Assembly: GCA_964019695.1 (NCBI GenBank)
Contig: OZ026518.1
Span: 73,580,912-73,644,911 of the forward strand
Direction: 5' to 3'
Origin: Loripinus fragilis
Lineage: Eukaryota; Mollusca; Bivalvia; Lucinida; Lucinidae
Length of the DNA: 64,000 nt
This document shows, one piece after another, positions 1 through 12,375 of the stretch. Position 1 is the stretch's first letter; each line of letters opens with the position of its first letter. A program made the translations under genes and the position numbers. The notes beneath the pieces were generated by a model, which saw nothing but the letters and a program-made list of their open reading frames with translations, did not search any database and had not been told where the DNA came from.

Positions 1-127
1 TTTCTTTCCCATCAGTTTAAGCATATGTTTTGGGTGCTCAAAAGAACCGTCTCATTGAGACAGTTCTTTTGAGTACCCACAACATATGTTTTGGTTGAGA
101 AATAAGAAAATCAGTTTTTGATACGCA
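1..127. repeat. MITE-A hairpin, copy 1 (cut by window edge)
   Basis: Near-perfect palindrome centred on GAACCGTCTC / GAGACAGTTC. The arms run out through GGGTGCTCAAAAG and GAGTACCCACAACATATG to TAAGAAAA and a TACGC-type end. Ten copies occur in the window, eight of them in the first 10.2 kb. There is no coding capacity, so it is a non-autonomous DNA element. The transposase family is unknown. Confidence 0.85.
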
Positions 128-483
128 CTTTAACTAAAGACCTGGTTTAAATCTTTGCTAGTGTCTACTAGTATGGTCTGAGGATAACCTTTGCAAATAG
201 TTTGAGTAGCCTTTGATATATATTTTCAATGTTATTCCTTAAGTTTATTGTATCCTTGAGAAGTAGACAATGTAATGAAAATAGTAATAAAATGAATTAA
301 TATTTTGTTTAAAAAAATGTAGCTTATTACTTAGCTGCTTTCATACGTAAAGTTTTGATGCAAATGAAATGCCCGGCCAAAATTTTGACCTGTAGCCTCA
401 CTAGAAAGCTAGGCATGAATGTTTAATTTCCATTGCAAAATAAGAAAATACAAAATGTAGAAGGTGAAAAAATGATCAGAAGC

Positions 484-650
484 TACTGTCCTGCCAGCCA
501 AGAGTGACAGTGACGTCAAGTTTTGTTTACAAAGTTATCTGGGATTTATAATCGGCAGATCACTTGTGTATTAATCCTATCTGTAGGATAGGATTAATAC
601 ACAAGTGATCAATCGATTGGCGCTAACTCCAGTGGAATGTACAAGTTAAT
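484..650. repeat. Palindromic MITE-N, copy 1
   Basis: Starts TACTGTCCTGCCAGCC and contains a CRE-like GTGACGTCA stretch and a central palindrome, GATCACTTGTGTATTAAT with its inverse. A second copy with both ends preserved lies at 20268-20452. Non-coding. Confidence 0.7.
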
Positions 651-726
651 GTTTTACTTAACAATTGTAAACAAAATATTACGGGTTCACACGTCAGTAC
701 AATTTTGTTTTTGTTCTATTTTCCAG

Positions 727-1057
727 GAACAATAGTACAAAGGACTTAGAATCATTCGCAGAGGCAGCTATTTCAATCAACAGGATGATGCAACAGCATC
801 TTATTATAAACGAGCCCAGCTCTGGCTTCTTTATACGCAAGGAAGACATTCTCGACGAAGGTCTCGAAAGTGATGAAATCCAAAATGACGAAGACGATTC
901 AAGTGTGCCAAGTTTTAAACTGTCTCCTCCATGCTCCAGTCTAGCCATGCGTCGACAACCACTCTCAATGAGGATCAGTGTCGGATCTTCGGGGTTTGAC
1001 AGCGGCGGCTCTCTGCCGGACTCGCAGTCGTCGTTGGGAGGAGGGATATTAATATAA
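727..1057 (+). CDS. Terminal coding exon of an unrecognised protein
   Basis: A pyrimidine-rich tract ending in TTTTCCAG (to 726) is a good 3' splice site. From base 727 one frame stays open with no stop to TAA at 1055-1057. It reads about 109 residues, beginning NNSTKDLESFAEAAISINRM and ending SSLGGGILI. The peptide is acidic in the middle (EDILDEGLESDEIQNDEDD) and Ser/Gly-rich at the end, typical of a disordered C-terminal tail. The frame opens exactly at the acceptor, which argues for a real last exon rather than a chance ORF. The ATG at 785 is probably internal. Upstream exons lie outside the window. I recognise no domain and assign no function. The 3'UTR end is unclear; see the AATAAA pair near 12.53 kb. 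Confidence 0.6.
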
Positions 1058-1365
1058 ACACATCAATCAACATTCACAACCATGAGCAACGATTCCAGAT
1101 TAGCGGTGTAAATATACTTTCCTTATGTCCACAGTAGATTTTTTCAACAGAGTTGGATTCTATATCTATAGGTCCTTTCACATAAGGAGAATATTCTTAT
1201 TGACACTGCGCACAACTTGACTCATGATAAACACCATATCATTTCATCTCAAATCATTTCCATTACAAAAAAAAAATTCCATTCAAAAAATATATAAAAG
1301 GCAGTAGACTTAACATTCTTATATATACAGAACAGCCAGTGATGATTGGCAGAGTAATGAACGCT

Positions 1366-1657
1366 TTAATCCTTAAAGCGCCAATCACAACAAAGTCATT
1401 TGCTTTTGTCGTCTGCTGAAATATTTAAGAAGCCCTGGTCAAACTGTGTAGACCCAGATCAGACTGCTCCTGTAGGAGCAGTCTGATCTGAGTCCACACT
1501 GTTTGCCTCTATACTTATATTAGTCAATGATGTTAGCAAATATATGGATCTGGATCCACACTGTTTGCCTCTATACTTTCATTTGTCAATAACGTTAGCA
1601 AGTATATGCAGCAGACGACTCGAGCAGACGACATTTTGAAGGCCCTTTAAGGGTTAG
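1366..1657. repeat. piggyBac-like MITE-D, diverged copy
   Basis: TTAA at 1366 is followed by a TCCTTAAAGCGCCAATC end. The inverse end GGCCCTTTAAGGG reaches 1653 and is followed by TTAG, a one-base change from TTAA. Internal GTCGTCTGCTGAAAT and AGCAGTCTGATCTG palindromes match the cleaner copies at 15837, 42857 and 62997. Confidence 0.7.
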
Positions 1658-2056
1658 TCCTTGTCGACTGTTTAGCCCTTTTCCAGATGATACAAGGGCG
1701 CGCACATACAAAAGACATGTGATATTGTATGATAGACTGAAAGGGTGAAAAGAATGGATTGCGCGGTTGTTACGTCAGCTGCGAAAACTAGGTTTTTTAA
1801 AATTGCTTACAAATGGATCGGATCAAATGGTGCATAGACTTCAATGTACAAAGTTTGTTTATATGTGCAAGAACACAGATTATGTGCATGACTGGGCAAT
1901 GTGTAGGAAAATCTATTGTTCTTTCATGACAACTTGCGGACCATGGTGAAGACCTCGCATAACATAGCTGTTACACCTAAAACAGAACTGCTTAATAGGT
2001 TATAGGAGATTGCTCATCGGTAACTCCAGTGAATATCTACGATGTATGTTCTGGTG

Positions 2057-2223
2057 TAGACTGGCTCCAGTCCTTAAAGCAATTTTTCATCTATGTGTCA
2101 TATTATATACTCATAGCCAGTCTAACTCTGATGGCTCTAACAGAGCCATCAGAGTTAGACTGGCTACAAGTATATGATATGACGCATTGATGAAAAATTG
2201 TTTTAAGGACTGGAGCCAGTCTA
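2057..2223. repeat. Hairpin MITE
   Basis: Inverted repeat with arms of about 80 bp. The ends are TAGACTGGCTCCAGTCC and GGACTGGAGCCAGTCTA; the centre is GATGGCTCTAAC / AGAGCCATC. No second copy was seen in the window. Confidence 0.75.
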
Positions 2224-2651
2224 GTTCTGATGCAAAAATGTCTGCTATGAAAACAAGATTTAGATTTTCCAATATCATGCCTAAAATTATCAAGTCTTTC
2301 AATTTGCCTTATGTTTGACTGTGAATGGCTCATGTCTGTCAAGTTTTCTGACCCATTCAATACGGATACATCAATCTATCCATTCACTATCTAGTCAATT
2401 TATACTCACAATTTTCTTAGTTTTATATAAAAATTCAGTCATATTTTGCTTCATTTTTTTCATTTAATCAAACATCTTTAAAAACTCATTTTAAAATTTG
2501 CTTTTGAATGTAATTTAGTACCTTTTAATATTTTGTAATGTTTTGCAAATTTTGTAGCTCAATTTGCTCCATACTGGGTTATTTAACCTGCTTTGAATCC
2601 TATTTGCACACTTTGGGGTTAATTCCTGGCTCCAGATGTGAGGGGCAATAA

Positions 2652-2788
2652 CTCATCATTTTCTTATTTTTCAATCGAAACATATGTTGTTGGTACTCAA
2701 AAGAACCGTCTCAACGAGACGGTTCTTTTGAGCACCAGCAACACAGGTTCAGACTGAAGGATAAGAAAAAAATCATGATTTTACCCTC
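2652..2788. repeat. MITE-A hairpin, copy 2
   Basis: Perfect centre GAACCGTCTCAACGAGACGGTTC with GGTACTC/GAGCACC shoulders and the family's TTTTCTTA / TAAGAAAA arms. Orientation is opposite to copy 1. Confidence 0.85.
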
Positions 2789-4399
2789 GTAATTTTTGCC
2801 TCTCTGGACTTGCAGAGTTTTGGCCCTTCTGGGTGCATAAGGGTTTATAAATGGTCATGTTCATTTAAATTCCTGGATGATTGGGTCAGGAAAAGTTGAT
2901 TGACAGGAGCTGACAGGGCCACTTGTATGTTGCCATTTTCAGTATTTGGGTGTTCATTACCGTAGTTATGATGGGATTCTGTCATTATCGCCATCCAAGT
3001 CGTATTTACGCTGTTGTTGACATTTTTTATGCGGCCGTTGTTATAAAATGCTGATGTTTTTTATGTTTTTTTATATGTTCATACTGATGATGATTCGTTT
3101 CTGTGTACATGTGGGTTATGTTCGCTTTCGTTTTCTGTTCAGATAGAACAATACAGCTGAAAGGTATTCAGATTTTATTTTTTAATGTACAGGTAAAATT
3201 ATTTTATTTATTGGAATAGTGGAGTATACATGTACTTAGTCAATAAAATTATTTTTTTTGATTTTTATACAAAAAAGCAAATTAACAAGGAGACTTTTTG
3301 GCACTATTGATGTGACTTGTGTTTTAAAGGCCGTTAAATTTATTACAAGCACGGAAAAAGCTACAAATTAAATGGAAAAACAAAAGCCTTGAATAGGAAA
3401 TAAAATGCTACATCCATTGTCTGCTGAATTGGAATATTAGCAGACACCATCGTACTGAGATCAACCTTGCTCTGATTTCGAACTGATGACTTGCCAACTT
3501 AGTTTTAAGGATAAAATTTCATTCAGGTAATTAAATCATTGAAATAAAAGACTGACAAGATGCAACTTTAAACTTTATGACATCTGTCAACCAAACCCAT
3601 TTTTTGTATGGATCATAGTTACAGTTTAGCCAAATTTTTTAGTGTCAAATTTCAGTTATTAATAAATCTTACTTTTAGTTATTATTGGCCAAAACAAATA
3701 TAGTGGATTCTCACTAAAAAGGTGTGTATTCACAACATGTATTTTAAGATAGAAGAAATTCAGAAATTTTTGCCACTTTCAGGAGACCAGTCTGGTTTTC
3801 AAAACCGTTGTAAGGGTTGTAAAATGTAAATTTAAAATCGTCAAGAGCAACAGAATTTGGGCACATAAATTTCTTCCTTCAAAGTTTTTATTTTCATTAT
3901 TGTTTTTCAATTCTAGTACTAATGAAATCATCAAACTCTTGGAGAATGGATCTTAAATAATTTGTTTTTGTTTTTTCTGTGTGTATAAGTTACATTGTGA
4001 GCCTTGTTCATCTGACCTGGATGAAAATCATAGTAATATTTTCCTGTTTCTCCATAAAAATATGTTTAAGGATACTCTTTGGATTTCCATTGAGTACCCA
4101 AATATTGTGTTTTGGATTTACATTGCGTACCCTAAAACTGTGTTTTTATAGAGCTGGAGGTAAATCATGTACGAATCTACAAAATTTCCCTGAACAAGTG
4201 CTCTCTTGTTTTGTGTTTTTGTCAAAACACCCCTATTAAAGTATTTTGAGATTGATAAACTGACCAAAAGAATAAATATTTCAACAGGGGTGTAACACAT
4301 CATTTTAACTGTAAATATTTGGGCACTGTCTGATCTGGGTCTTCCCTGTCTCAGTGGATCAGTCCCAGTGGGTGCAGTTATCATGGCTCCAGAACAGTT

Positions 4400-4535
4400 G
4401 GAGAAATTTGGAATTTTCTTATTTCTCAACAAAAACGTATGTTGTGGGTGCTGAAAAGAACCGTCTCGGTTCTTTTCAGCACCCAAAACATACATTTTGA
4501 CTGATGGATAAGAAAATCATTGTAATTTGATGCTC
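4400..4535. repeat. MITE-A hairpin, copy 3
   Basis: Same family with a shortened loop: GAACCGTCTCGGTTC, having lost the second half of the usual GTCTCNNNGAGAC centre. The arms are intact. Confidence 0.85.
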
Positions 4536-5299
4536 AAGATATTTGCTTGTCTGGACCAGTTGAACAGTGTATGGGTAAATGTGTACATATCAGTGACCTT
4601 ACTGATCTGTATATGTGTTAATGAGATTCCTTTGTATTCCTTTCTTTAGTAATTAGAGTTTCTTATTTTAATGATGATTAATTTCTCAGAGGGGTGTGGG
4701 GTGGGTAGTGAATAGAAATTTTTTTAAAAGAAAATATTAATGTTCTTAGGCATTGCTAAATCTGAAAGTAATCAATTACTACTTTCTAAGATATCAAAAT
4801 TAAACAAGATCAAACTGTTTTCATTGACATGCTGACAAGTTGGTCTTTCATTTTCATCAAAACACTGGATGTCGTGGATTTTTCTCCCACTAAATTTGTC
4901 ATTTAACATAAAAAATGCCCAGGTGACAAAGCACTTGGGCTGCGAGGTTTGATTTTAAAAGTTGTATCAAAAGTACAAGATTAGATTTCTGGACTTAACT
5001 AATGGTTGTAGATGAATGGTAAACTGTCTCTCAAAGTTTTTTGTGTGTATTTGGTCAGTGATTTGTTAGGGAGGTGTATTTGATGATTAGTGTGGGTACC
5101 TACTTGTTCTGCCCATGACAGATTTTCATGAAAAAAAACACACATTTTTTCATGAATAAAAATCATCATCATACTTCTTGACAGGTCATTTTTTTTGTGC
5201 TATGTATGTTTGACATTGCCATCATTATCATTAAAGGATTTGTCAGTGACAGCTTTGAGCAAAACCATATTGTAGCCTGAAACTAAAGTGATTGAAGGT

Positions 5300-5412
5300 A
5301 TCTCGTTTATTTCTCGACAGAAACATTTTTTGTGATGCTCATTGGAAGCGTCTCAGTGAGACGCTTCCAATGAGTACCCACAAAAAATCTGTTCATTGGG
5401 GTATAGCAAAAA
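5300..5412. repeat. MITE-A related hairpin with a different core (copy 4)
   Basis: Same layout (TTATTTCTCGACAGAAAC arm, GAGTACCCAC shoulder), but the core is GGAAGCGTCTCAGTGAGACGCTTCC instead of the GAACCGTCTC core. Both stem strands changed together, as expected of a subfamily. Confidence 0.7.
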
Positions 5413-5470
5413 CAGAACTCTTGAAGCTTCTCGTAACAAGGGTTATTATGCAGGTCCCCAGATAAAGAGG

Positions 5471-5614
5471 GCGTAACTGAAAATTATTTTTCTTATTTCT
5501 CAACCAAAACATATGTTGTGGGTACTCAAAAGAACGGTCTCGGTGAGATGGTTCTTTTGAGCACCCAAAACACATGTTTAAACTGATGGATAAGAAAATA
5601 ATCACAATTTTACG
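5471..5614. repeat. MITE-A hairpin, copy 5 (complete)
   Basis: Complete element from GCGTAACTGAAAATTA to CACAATTTTACGC, giving a terminal inverted repeat starting GCGTAA. It lies 60 bp after copy 4. Confidence 0.85.
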
Positions 5615-6798
5615 CTGAATATTTTTTCTTAATTGGCCCTATGGTTATATATCTCATTTAACAGGGCTGTGGATATCCTGTTTGCCTTCACTTACAGATA
5701 ACTTGACCATTTAAGAAATTTTTCGAGACAGTCAAGCTCTTCAGGGTACAAATGGTTTTCTCAAGGCACACCGTTTTCATCCAAATTGTCCAGGCACTGC
5801 AATCCCTATCATGCTTAGCAAAAAGTTCTCAACTACCCAGCTGCTCATCATAAAGTGCTGCCTATATGCGTACAGGGTATACCATAGTCAAACTGCTTGT
5901 TTGATTAGGTCTTCTTTGTGTACTCAGGCCGTTGTGTCTGGCTATTTTGGGTGAATACTGTCGCATATACATGTATTTTCGGAAATTGTGTTCATGATCT
6001 CTGGGAAAAGATTTTCTGTTTGAGTTGAAGGCCCAGCTATAAAAGACTAAACATCGTAAAACCCCCAAACCAAAATAAATTTTTTTACTATTCTCAAACC
6101 AAAATGACTTGTTTGAGAGTTTACCAACAGTGTTGCCTATTTCACAGTTTGACTTTTTTCTACAGTACAAGATGAAAGCTTTTCTCAGTTTTATTGCAAC
6201 GTAGGATGTTTTTCTCAAAAGTTTAGTCAAGTTTTCTCAGTTTGGTATAAATTACTTGCTTACTTCCTATGAGGTGATTTCAAACAATTAAACCCATAAA
6301 ACGCTCATCCCTACTGCAACAGATGCAAATTTTGTGAATAATCTTGATTTCTTTTTATTGGGGGTTGGGAAGGGGGATGGGGGGTTAAAGCTTCCTATGT
6401 CACTTGAATAGTCTGCTTGCAAACAATTCATATTAAATATCAAATCTTATGGACAAGGGACAAAGCTTTAAAATGTTGCTTACAAATTTAAGGTATACTT
6501 TATTTAAGGGCTTATAATTTGACCAAAAAGTTTAGTCAAGGGTAACTGGGCCTCTATGATAATAGCTCAACAGAAAATCTGAAAAAAAAAAACTTTTATG
6601 GTCATGATTTTTAGTACAACATGGACTCTGTTTGCAAAGGGTATCAGTAGATGACACTAGCAGACAAAGAGTAAAAGCTCGGATGTAGGAGCTTGCTTTT
6701 GAAAACAACTACTTATGAGCTCCTGGATGACCCTGAATAAAAATTTATGAACAAGCTTCTGGCAACTGAAGAAATCAGGGGCCCTCCAAAATAGGGGT

Positions 6799-6940
6799 CG
6801 TTATAATTAATTTTCTTATCTCTCGACCAAAACATATGTTGTAGGTACTCAAAAGAACTGTCTCAATGAGACGGTTCTTTTGAGCACCCTAAACATGTAT
6901 TTTAACTAATTGATAAAAAAATAATCAAAAATTTTACGCT
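6799..6940. repeat. MITE-A hairpin, copy 6
   Basis: Core GAACTGTCTCAATGAGACGGTTC. The right end AATTTTACGC is preserved and the left end is diverged. Confidence 0.85.
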
Positions 6941-7347
6941 TAAAAATTGGTCTCATCTGAACATGTAATAAATACTAAGCTCAGCTGTGTGGTATAGAAT
7001 AATCATGGTCATAATTGTCATACTGAGCAGAACTGTGATAAAAAACATTCTTCATAAATGTGTTGCATTGATTTGTGGTTTAAAAACGTTTTCAATAGCA
7101 TTACCGGCAAATGAAGAAATTCCAAAATTCTAGATAAATTGCAGTTAGTTATGCAATCAGTAATCAGGTGCTTTATGTATTAGATTGTATGTTTAGGCTA
7201 TTAATCAATTAAGGGGACCTTGTTAGTTGAATATTTACTGATACTGTACATTTAATTTTCTTTCTTCCTTCTAAACCATTAAAGGGCCATCTTTCAGTTG
7301 CAGCCAGTGCATGTTTTGCATGCGTCGAGATAAGCAAATTTTTTTTT

Positions 7348-7492
7348 GCGTAAAATTGTAATTATTTTCTTACCCATCAGTTTAAACATATGTTTTGGGT
7401 GCTCAAAAGAACCGCCTTGTCGAGACGGTTCTTTTGAGTACCCACAACATATGTTTTGGTTGAGAAATAAGAAAAATAACTTTCAATTACGC
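7348..7492. repeat. MITE-A hairpin, copy 7 (complete)
   Basis: GCGTAAAATTGTAATTATT at the left and TTTCAATTACGC at the right define both ends. The core is GAACCGCCTTGTCGAGACGGTTC with two mismatches. Confidence 0.87.
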
Positions 7493-8097
7493 TTTCTTGT
7501 CTCAAAGCCTGTTTATGAATATTTGTTGCTTTGTTTGGCAACTAATTTCATGTGAATGGAAAAAGATTTTGCAAACTTGTTGTCTGCTGCAGCTACGTTT
7601 GGCCCTTTAACGATTAAATTTGTTTATAGAAGATTTAAGAAAATTATGTCCAGTTATCAGTAGATACTTACTTTTAACAAGTCCTCAATATTGTTGCGGC
7701 ATTCTGAAGTTTATCTGTTAAATTGTCAATCTAAAATACTCATTTGGTTATTTTTCAAAAGATCACCAAAATATTTAGAATTCATCACACATCATGTTTT
7801 TGTTTTTGTTTTTTTTTTCTCTCAAGGTGAGATAAAGGGGTCAGTATACATGCTATGTGCTTCCTTGTGGAATGCAGTCATTTTTTATGTTGATTGTATG
7901 TTTTAGCCTCATTCTGAACTTTTGTCTACGCCCACTTTATATGTATGCCAAAAGTGCCACGCCCACCAGTGATTGCCTGCCAATCAGAATTTGGGTAAAG
8001 TGTATTTAGCTTGAATATTCAAACAGACATGCATGCCTTCAGGAGCAGTCTGATCAGGGTTTACACTGTTTGCTATTCAAACACAAACATTAAATGA

Positions 8098-8240
8098 CAA
8101 GCGGAAGTATGTCCATGAAGTACAAAGTAACTTCTTTGGCAAACTTGCCCAGGAAAAAAAGTGTGATAAGGTGAACTGACTGTCTCAACATGACCATACC
8201 TGTTGACTGGGACGTAAAACCACAAACCGAAACAAACATT
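8098..8240 (+). repeat. SINE-2 3' fragment
   Basis: Holds the AAGTATGTCCATGAAGTAC segment, CTTGCCCAGGAAAA, and the tail TGTTGACTGGGACGTAAA followed by CAAAC-type simple sequence. These match the 3' half of the fuller SINE-2 at 51250-51576. The tRNA-like head is missing. Confidence 0.65.
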
Positions 8241-8676
8241 TAACGTACCTCATTGGGTTGTCAAATGGGCTTATTTAAGTTTTAGGATAAACATGGTGTC
8301 TGAATATTTAGGCTAAATATAGACAATGAAGTCAACGAACAAAATGACAATGGGCGTAGATCATTATCACTTACAGCTTTATTCCTCAGACTTGCAGGAT
8401 TAACAAGAAGTGGGGCTATAACATTCAGTTTTTATGTTTTATGTTTCATTACATGGTGTAAACCTGCTCATTTTAAAGAATGTTGACAGATACTTGAGAT
8501 TAATGGGAATGGCCAATAGCCATTGTGAAATATTTTTTTTAAAAAAATTAACGAAAAAATGAGCCAGAATAAACAACTCAATCAATGATGGATAGACATC
8601 AATCAAAAACTTTCATTAGAGTCAACAAAACTATTCTGGCTCTTAAAATATCTAAGACTTACTTTACATAAATGGA

Positions 8677-8872
8677 TACAGTAAAACTTGTCTTAAGCGG
8701 CAACTCAAAAAGAAGACAAGAAATTCGATTTCAAGACAGATTATCACTCAATGCAGGTCAAAATTATTGCAGCATTCTGCAATACTTTCGACCTTCACAT
8801 AGCTACCATTTGTCATAAAGATCTATATTTTGTCTTTTTTTTAAGTGGCCAATTAAGAAAGGTTTTACTGTA
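8677..8872. repeat. Mariner-like MITE-H, copy 1
   Basis: Ends TACAGTAAAACTTGTCTTAA and its inverse GGTTTTACTGTA. The element is flanked by TA, and the CAGTAAAAC terminus is of Tc1/mariner style. The internal part shares TTCTGCAATACTTTCGACC with the copies near 38 kb. Confidence 0.75.
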
Positions 8873-10000
8873 CATGAATATCACTGCCTATTTTTAAAAC
8901 TGCATAGTGGTGAAGAATGATCTTATAAGGGAAGGGTTTGAGTAGCAGTGGAAAACAATTCAGTATCTGTGATAATTCAACAAGATGCAGCAGGTTTTCC
9001 ATTTGAAATCTCCGCAGCTGAAAAAGCATTTGTTAGATGATCTCGAACAGTTGCATCGGCAATATTTGCAATGGAATGTTTCTTATGTGTTCATTTGAAA
9101 TCCTACATTCCAGGATGGTTCCCCTCCCAAGAAAAAAAAGTGACATGTGGTATTGGTGGAGCACTGCAGGTGTCATCCATTAATACTGACATAAATTCAT
9201 ATCTTCTAATAATGGGAGAATTGCAAAGATGTATCATTTTTGCAAAAATGAAAATATTTTGTGGGTTCTTTCTGGAATTGCCGTTTGGGAAATGTCAGTA
9301 AGAACCCTAAAGAGTACTTTTTTTAAAAAAAGAAAAGAATTTCTCAAACATGTCTCCCTCTTTGGAACCATGAATTGTATTTTCGTAAGTTTATTGAGGG
9401 AACAAAAGGGACAATGTACAATTTATTTGTGATAGTACCTCACGACTGAACACCTTTGACATAATTTTACTGTGTTATGTCAGTATATGTGTTTATGTTT
9501 GTTATTATAGCTGCTGAGTTAGGTTATTCAGTTCGGAAACTGTCCGACGGATGTTGCCCTCATTCACATGTTGCACTCGCAGTGACTAAACTCTGTGAGT
9601 TTCTAACTGTTTAGGGTGCAACAGGGTTGAGTATTGAGGTGGAGAAGGTTTTGGAACTAGGGCACTGATTTGGTGCCGTAGTACCAGGATTTGAGATTAT
9701 CATAGTTTCAGTTATTGAATAACCTGTAAGGAAATTGGAAAAAACTCTGTCCTAAGGCATTGCAAACCGCAGCTTTCAACTTGGCTCATAGCCAGTTATT
9801 CTGAAATTTTGAGGGTAAATTTTTTATCATTCTTTACAATGCATATATTTTGGGTGCTCTATAATACCCTCAATATATGATATGATGTAGATATAAGTGG
9901 GGAAATATGCTTGCTTATCTGAAGTCATGTGACTGCATGCTTAGACTTCAGTGGAAACTCCTATGAGACTGCACTAGTCTTGCCTCCAGATTAGAGAAGG

Positions 10001-10140
10001 GATTCCAAATTATATTCTTATTTCTCAACCAAAACATATGTTGTGGGTGCTCAAAAGAACCGTCTCTATGAGACGGTTCTTTTGAACACTCAGCACATAT
10101 GTTAAGACTTATTGAAAAGACAATAAGCACAAGTTTACAC
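10001..10140. repeat. MITE-A hairpin, copy 8
   Basis: Core GAACCGTCTCTATGAGACGGTTC with TATTCTTATTTCTCAACC arm. The outer right arm is diverged. Confidence 0.85.
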
Positions 10141-10697
10141 TCGCTATCTGGACCTTTTCTAGTTACTGCTCTGAAGGAGTTTAACGTTGTTTGCAATGCC
10201 TTTGGACAGGACTATTCTCAATGAGACTCTCTTTTGACACTGCATTCCACTCCTTAATGACAAGGTTCTAATGGTGGAACTCAAACAAGTGTGCTTTAAA
10301 CCGAGGGTAACCAGATCCATATTGTGTTACCCTCACAAACGGGGGGCATTAGTGCCAAGCTGACGAAGGGTCGGCTCAATTATTTTTTCCCCACAGTTTA
10401 AGAATATAGCTTCAGACCCAGATTTATAAAAAAAATCATAGAGGGGTGATTTTCCATTTGTGAATTAAGGTATTAAGATTATAGTTGAAAGTTAGTGTTA
10501 CAGCCGGGGGGATTTGAGTGTAAATTCTGACTGGAAGAATTAAGTTTAATGTCTGAGTTTGAGGCTATATTCTTACACTGTGTGGTTACATTGTTGTTTA
10601 TGATGAATGGCAAAGAAGACACTTATATTTTATAATAAAAAATTAATTTTATATGAAAATTGTGGTTGAAATTTTTATTGTTTTGATGAAGAAACTT

Positions 10698-10852
10698 GTA
10701 AATTTAGTTACTTTTGGAGAAAACTGCCCTTGATATAATCTTGTGCATGGCCTAGAGCAGGATCACTCCAGTAGGATTCAAGTAGGATTGAAGATCCCAA
10801 TCATTGGATTGGAGTGTACAGTATCTTTATCAGTTTTCTCCAAAGTAACTTC
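10698..10852. repeat. Weak inverted repeat
   Basis: AGTTACTTTTGGAGAAAACT near 10700 is answered by AGTTTTCTCCAAAGTAACTT near 10832. Possibly an old MITE; single copy here. Confidence 0.4.
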
Positions 10853-11179
10853 CAGATCAACTGTAATATTCATTTGGGATCTGCAATTTAAGTTCAACCA
10901 AGCGAGTGCAATACTGACAAGGATTGGACACAGGGACACCAAAATGTAAAAAAAACATTGTTTTGAAATAATCAAAACTTGTATCCCAAAATTTTAATTC
11001 TTGTACTTGGTTTCTGTGGAAAGATGAAATAATATTCACAAATATTAGTATTGGTGAATGTCTGCTTGTGTAGACCCTAAGCAGCAGTTAACTCTGCAGT
11101 CTGGGTAATTTACTATGATTTTTCTTTCTCTTTTCAAAATCTTATTTTTAAAAAAAATATATATATCATGAATACCACC

Positions 11180-11258
11180 AGTTTGGGTCGACCTAGATAA
11201 GGAGCTAAATAAGTCGACAGGACTTATTGTAGTTCCATATCTAGGTGGACCCAAACTT
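11180..11258. repeat. Short hairpin
   Basis: AGTTTGGGTCGACCTAGATA pairs with TATCTAGGTGGACCCAAACT. Non-coding, single copy in the window. Confidence 0.5.
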
Positions 11259-12059
11259 TTCGCAAAAGTTAGCAGCAGATGACACTAGCAGTCAAACGGT
11301 TATATTGAAGCCTCTAGGGGGTAACTCTGGCCATACTGTTCATAATTTTATGCCATTGTTGCATCTACCCAATGTCTAACTGGCTTTGACCCACTTATGA
11401 ATGAGGAATCTATCTACCCTGTGTCCTAACCAAATCTTACCATAGCCTTTTGGTGATGGCTATTCTCGTAAATTATCAGGCAAAATTTTCAAATTTTGTG
11501 TTGTGAACATGCTGCAAGACAAATTGTGAAACCCCTTTTCATTATATTAAATATCCAATTCAAATTGTAATTTGGAGTTTTGATAAATTGTAAATTATCT
11601 TATTAGAGAAGAATATTTTAACAAGAATACCCTGCTGACCCTATATTTTTCATTCAGAATACAGTGTAGAACCAGATCAATAGGCTTCTTTGAAGGGCCA
11701 TTCTGAGTTCTAAAAACAAATGTCATAGATTTAATGTTGGATAAAAAAAAGAGGGGTTTCACATGATAAAGGTAATAAACCAAGTCCTATGTTAACTCTT
11801 TAGTTACCAGTCTCTACACTGAGTTTTATATGAGAGAAAAAATGTATCATATGTCAAAAAGTCATGAATTTTATCATCTGTTTTATATGACACAATTTTT
11901 ATAAGCATTGAAAAAAAAATGAAATAAAATTGGATGTGGCAGGGAGAATGTATCATGCGATTTATTGGCATCTATTAAAGCAGCCGAGACTTATTACTTA
12001 CATTGTATCAATAGAAGTCTCCATTAAGAAATGTAGAAATGATTTTACATGTATTTGAA

Positions 12060-12375
12060 ACCTACTGCACTTATAAGTGCCAAAACTACAGTTTTGGCCT
12101 TTATAAGTGCAGTAGGACTAGTTGGCTCAGAAAACTACATTTTTGGCCTTTATAAGTGCAGTAGGGTTAATTGGCTCAGAAACTACAGAATTTGCCCTTT
12201 AATAGTGCAGTAGGGTTAATTGGCTCGGAAACTACAGAATTGGCCTTTATAAGTGCAGTAGGGTTAATTGGCTCAGAAACTACAGAATTTGCCTTTATAA
12301 TTGCAGTAGGTGGGTTAATTGGCTCGGAAACTACAGAATTGGCCTTTATAAGTGCAGTAGGGTTAATTGGCTCAG
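12060..12375 (+). repeat. 48-bp minisatellite
   Basis: About six head-to-tail units built on AACTACAGAATTGGCC, TTTATAAGTGCAGTAGGG and TTAATTGGCTCAG. The period of 48 is a multiple of three, so one frame stays open by repetition alone. The apparent 16-residue peptide repeat (FISAVGLIGSETTELA) is therefore not evidence of a gene. Confidence 0.85.

Noticed and set aside
694..948. 84-residue minus-strand frame
   Set aside because: It lies antisense to the well-supported exon at 727-1057 and lacks splice or domain support.
1..7492. Hairpins as bacterial terminators
   Set aside because: The window has no bacterial genes; these are dispersed palindromic MITEs with defined ends.
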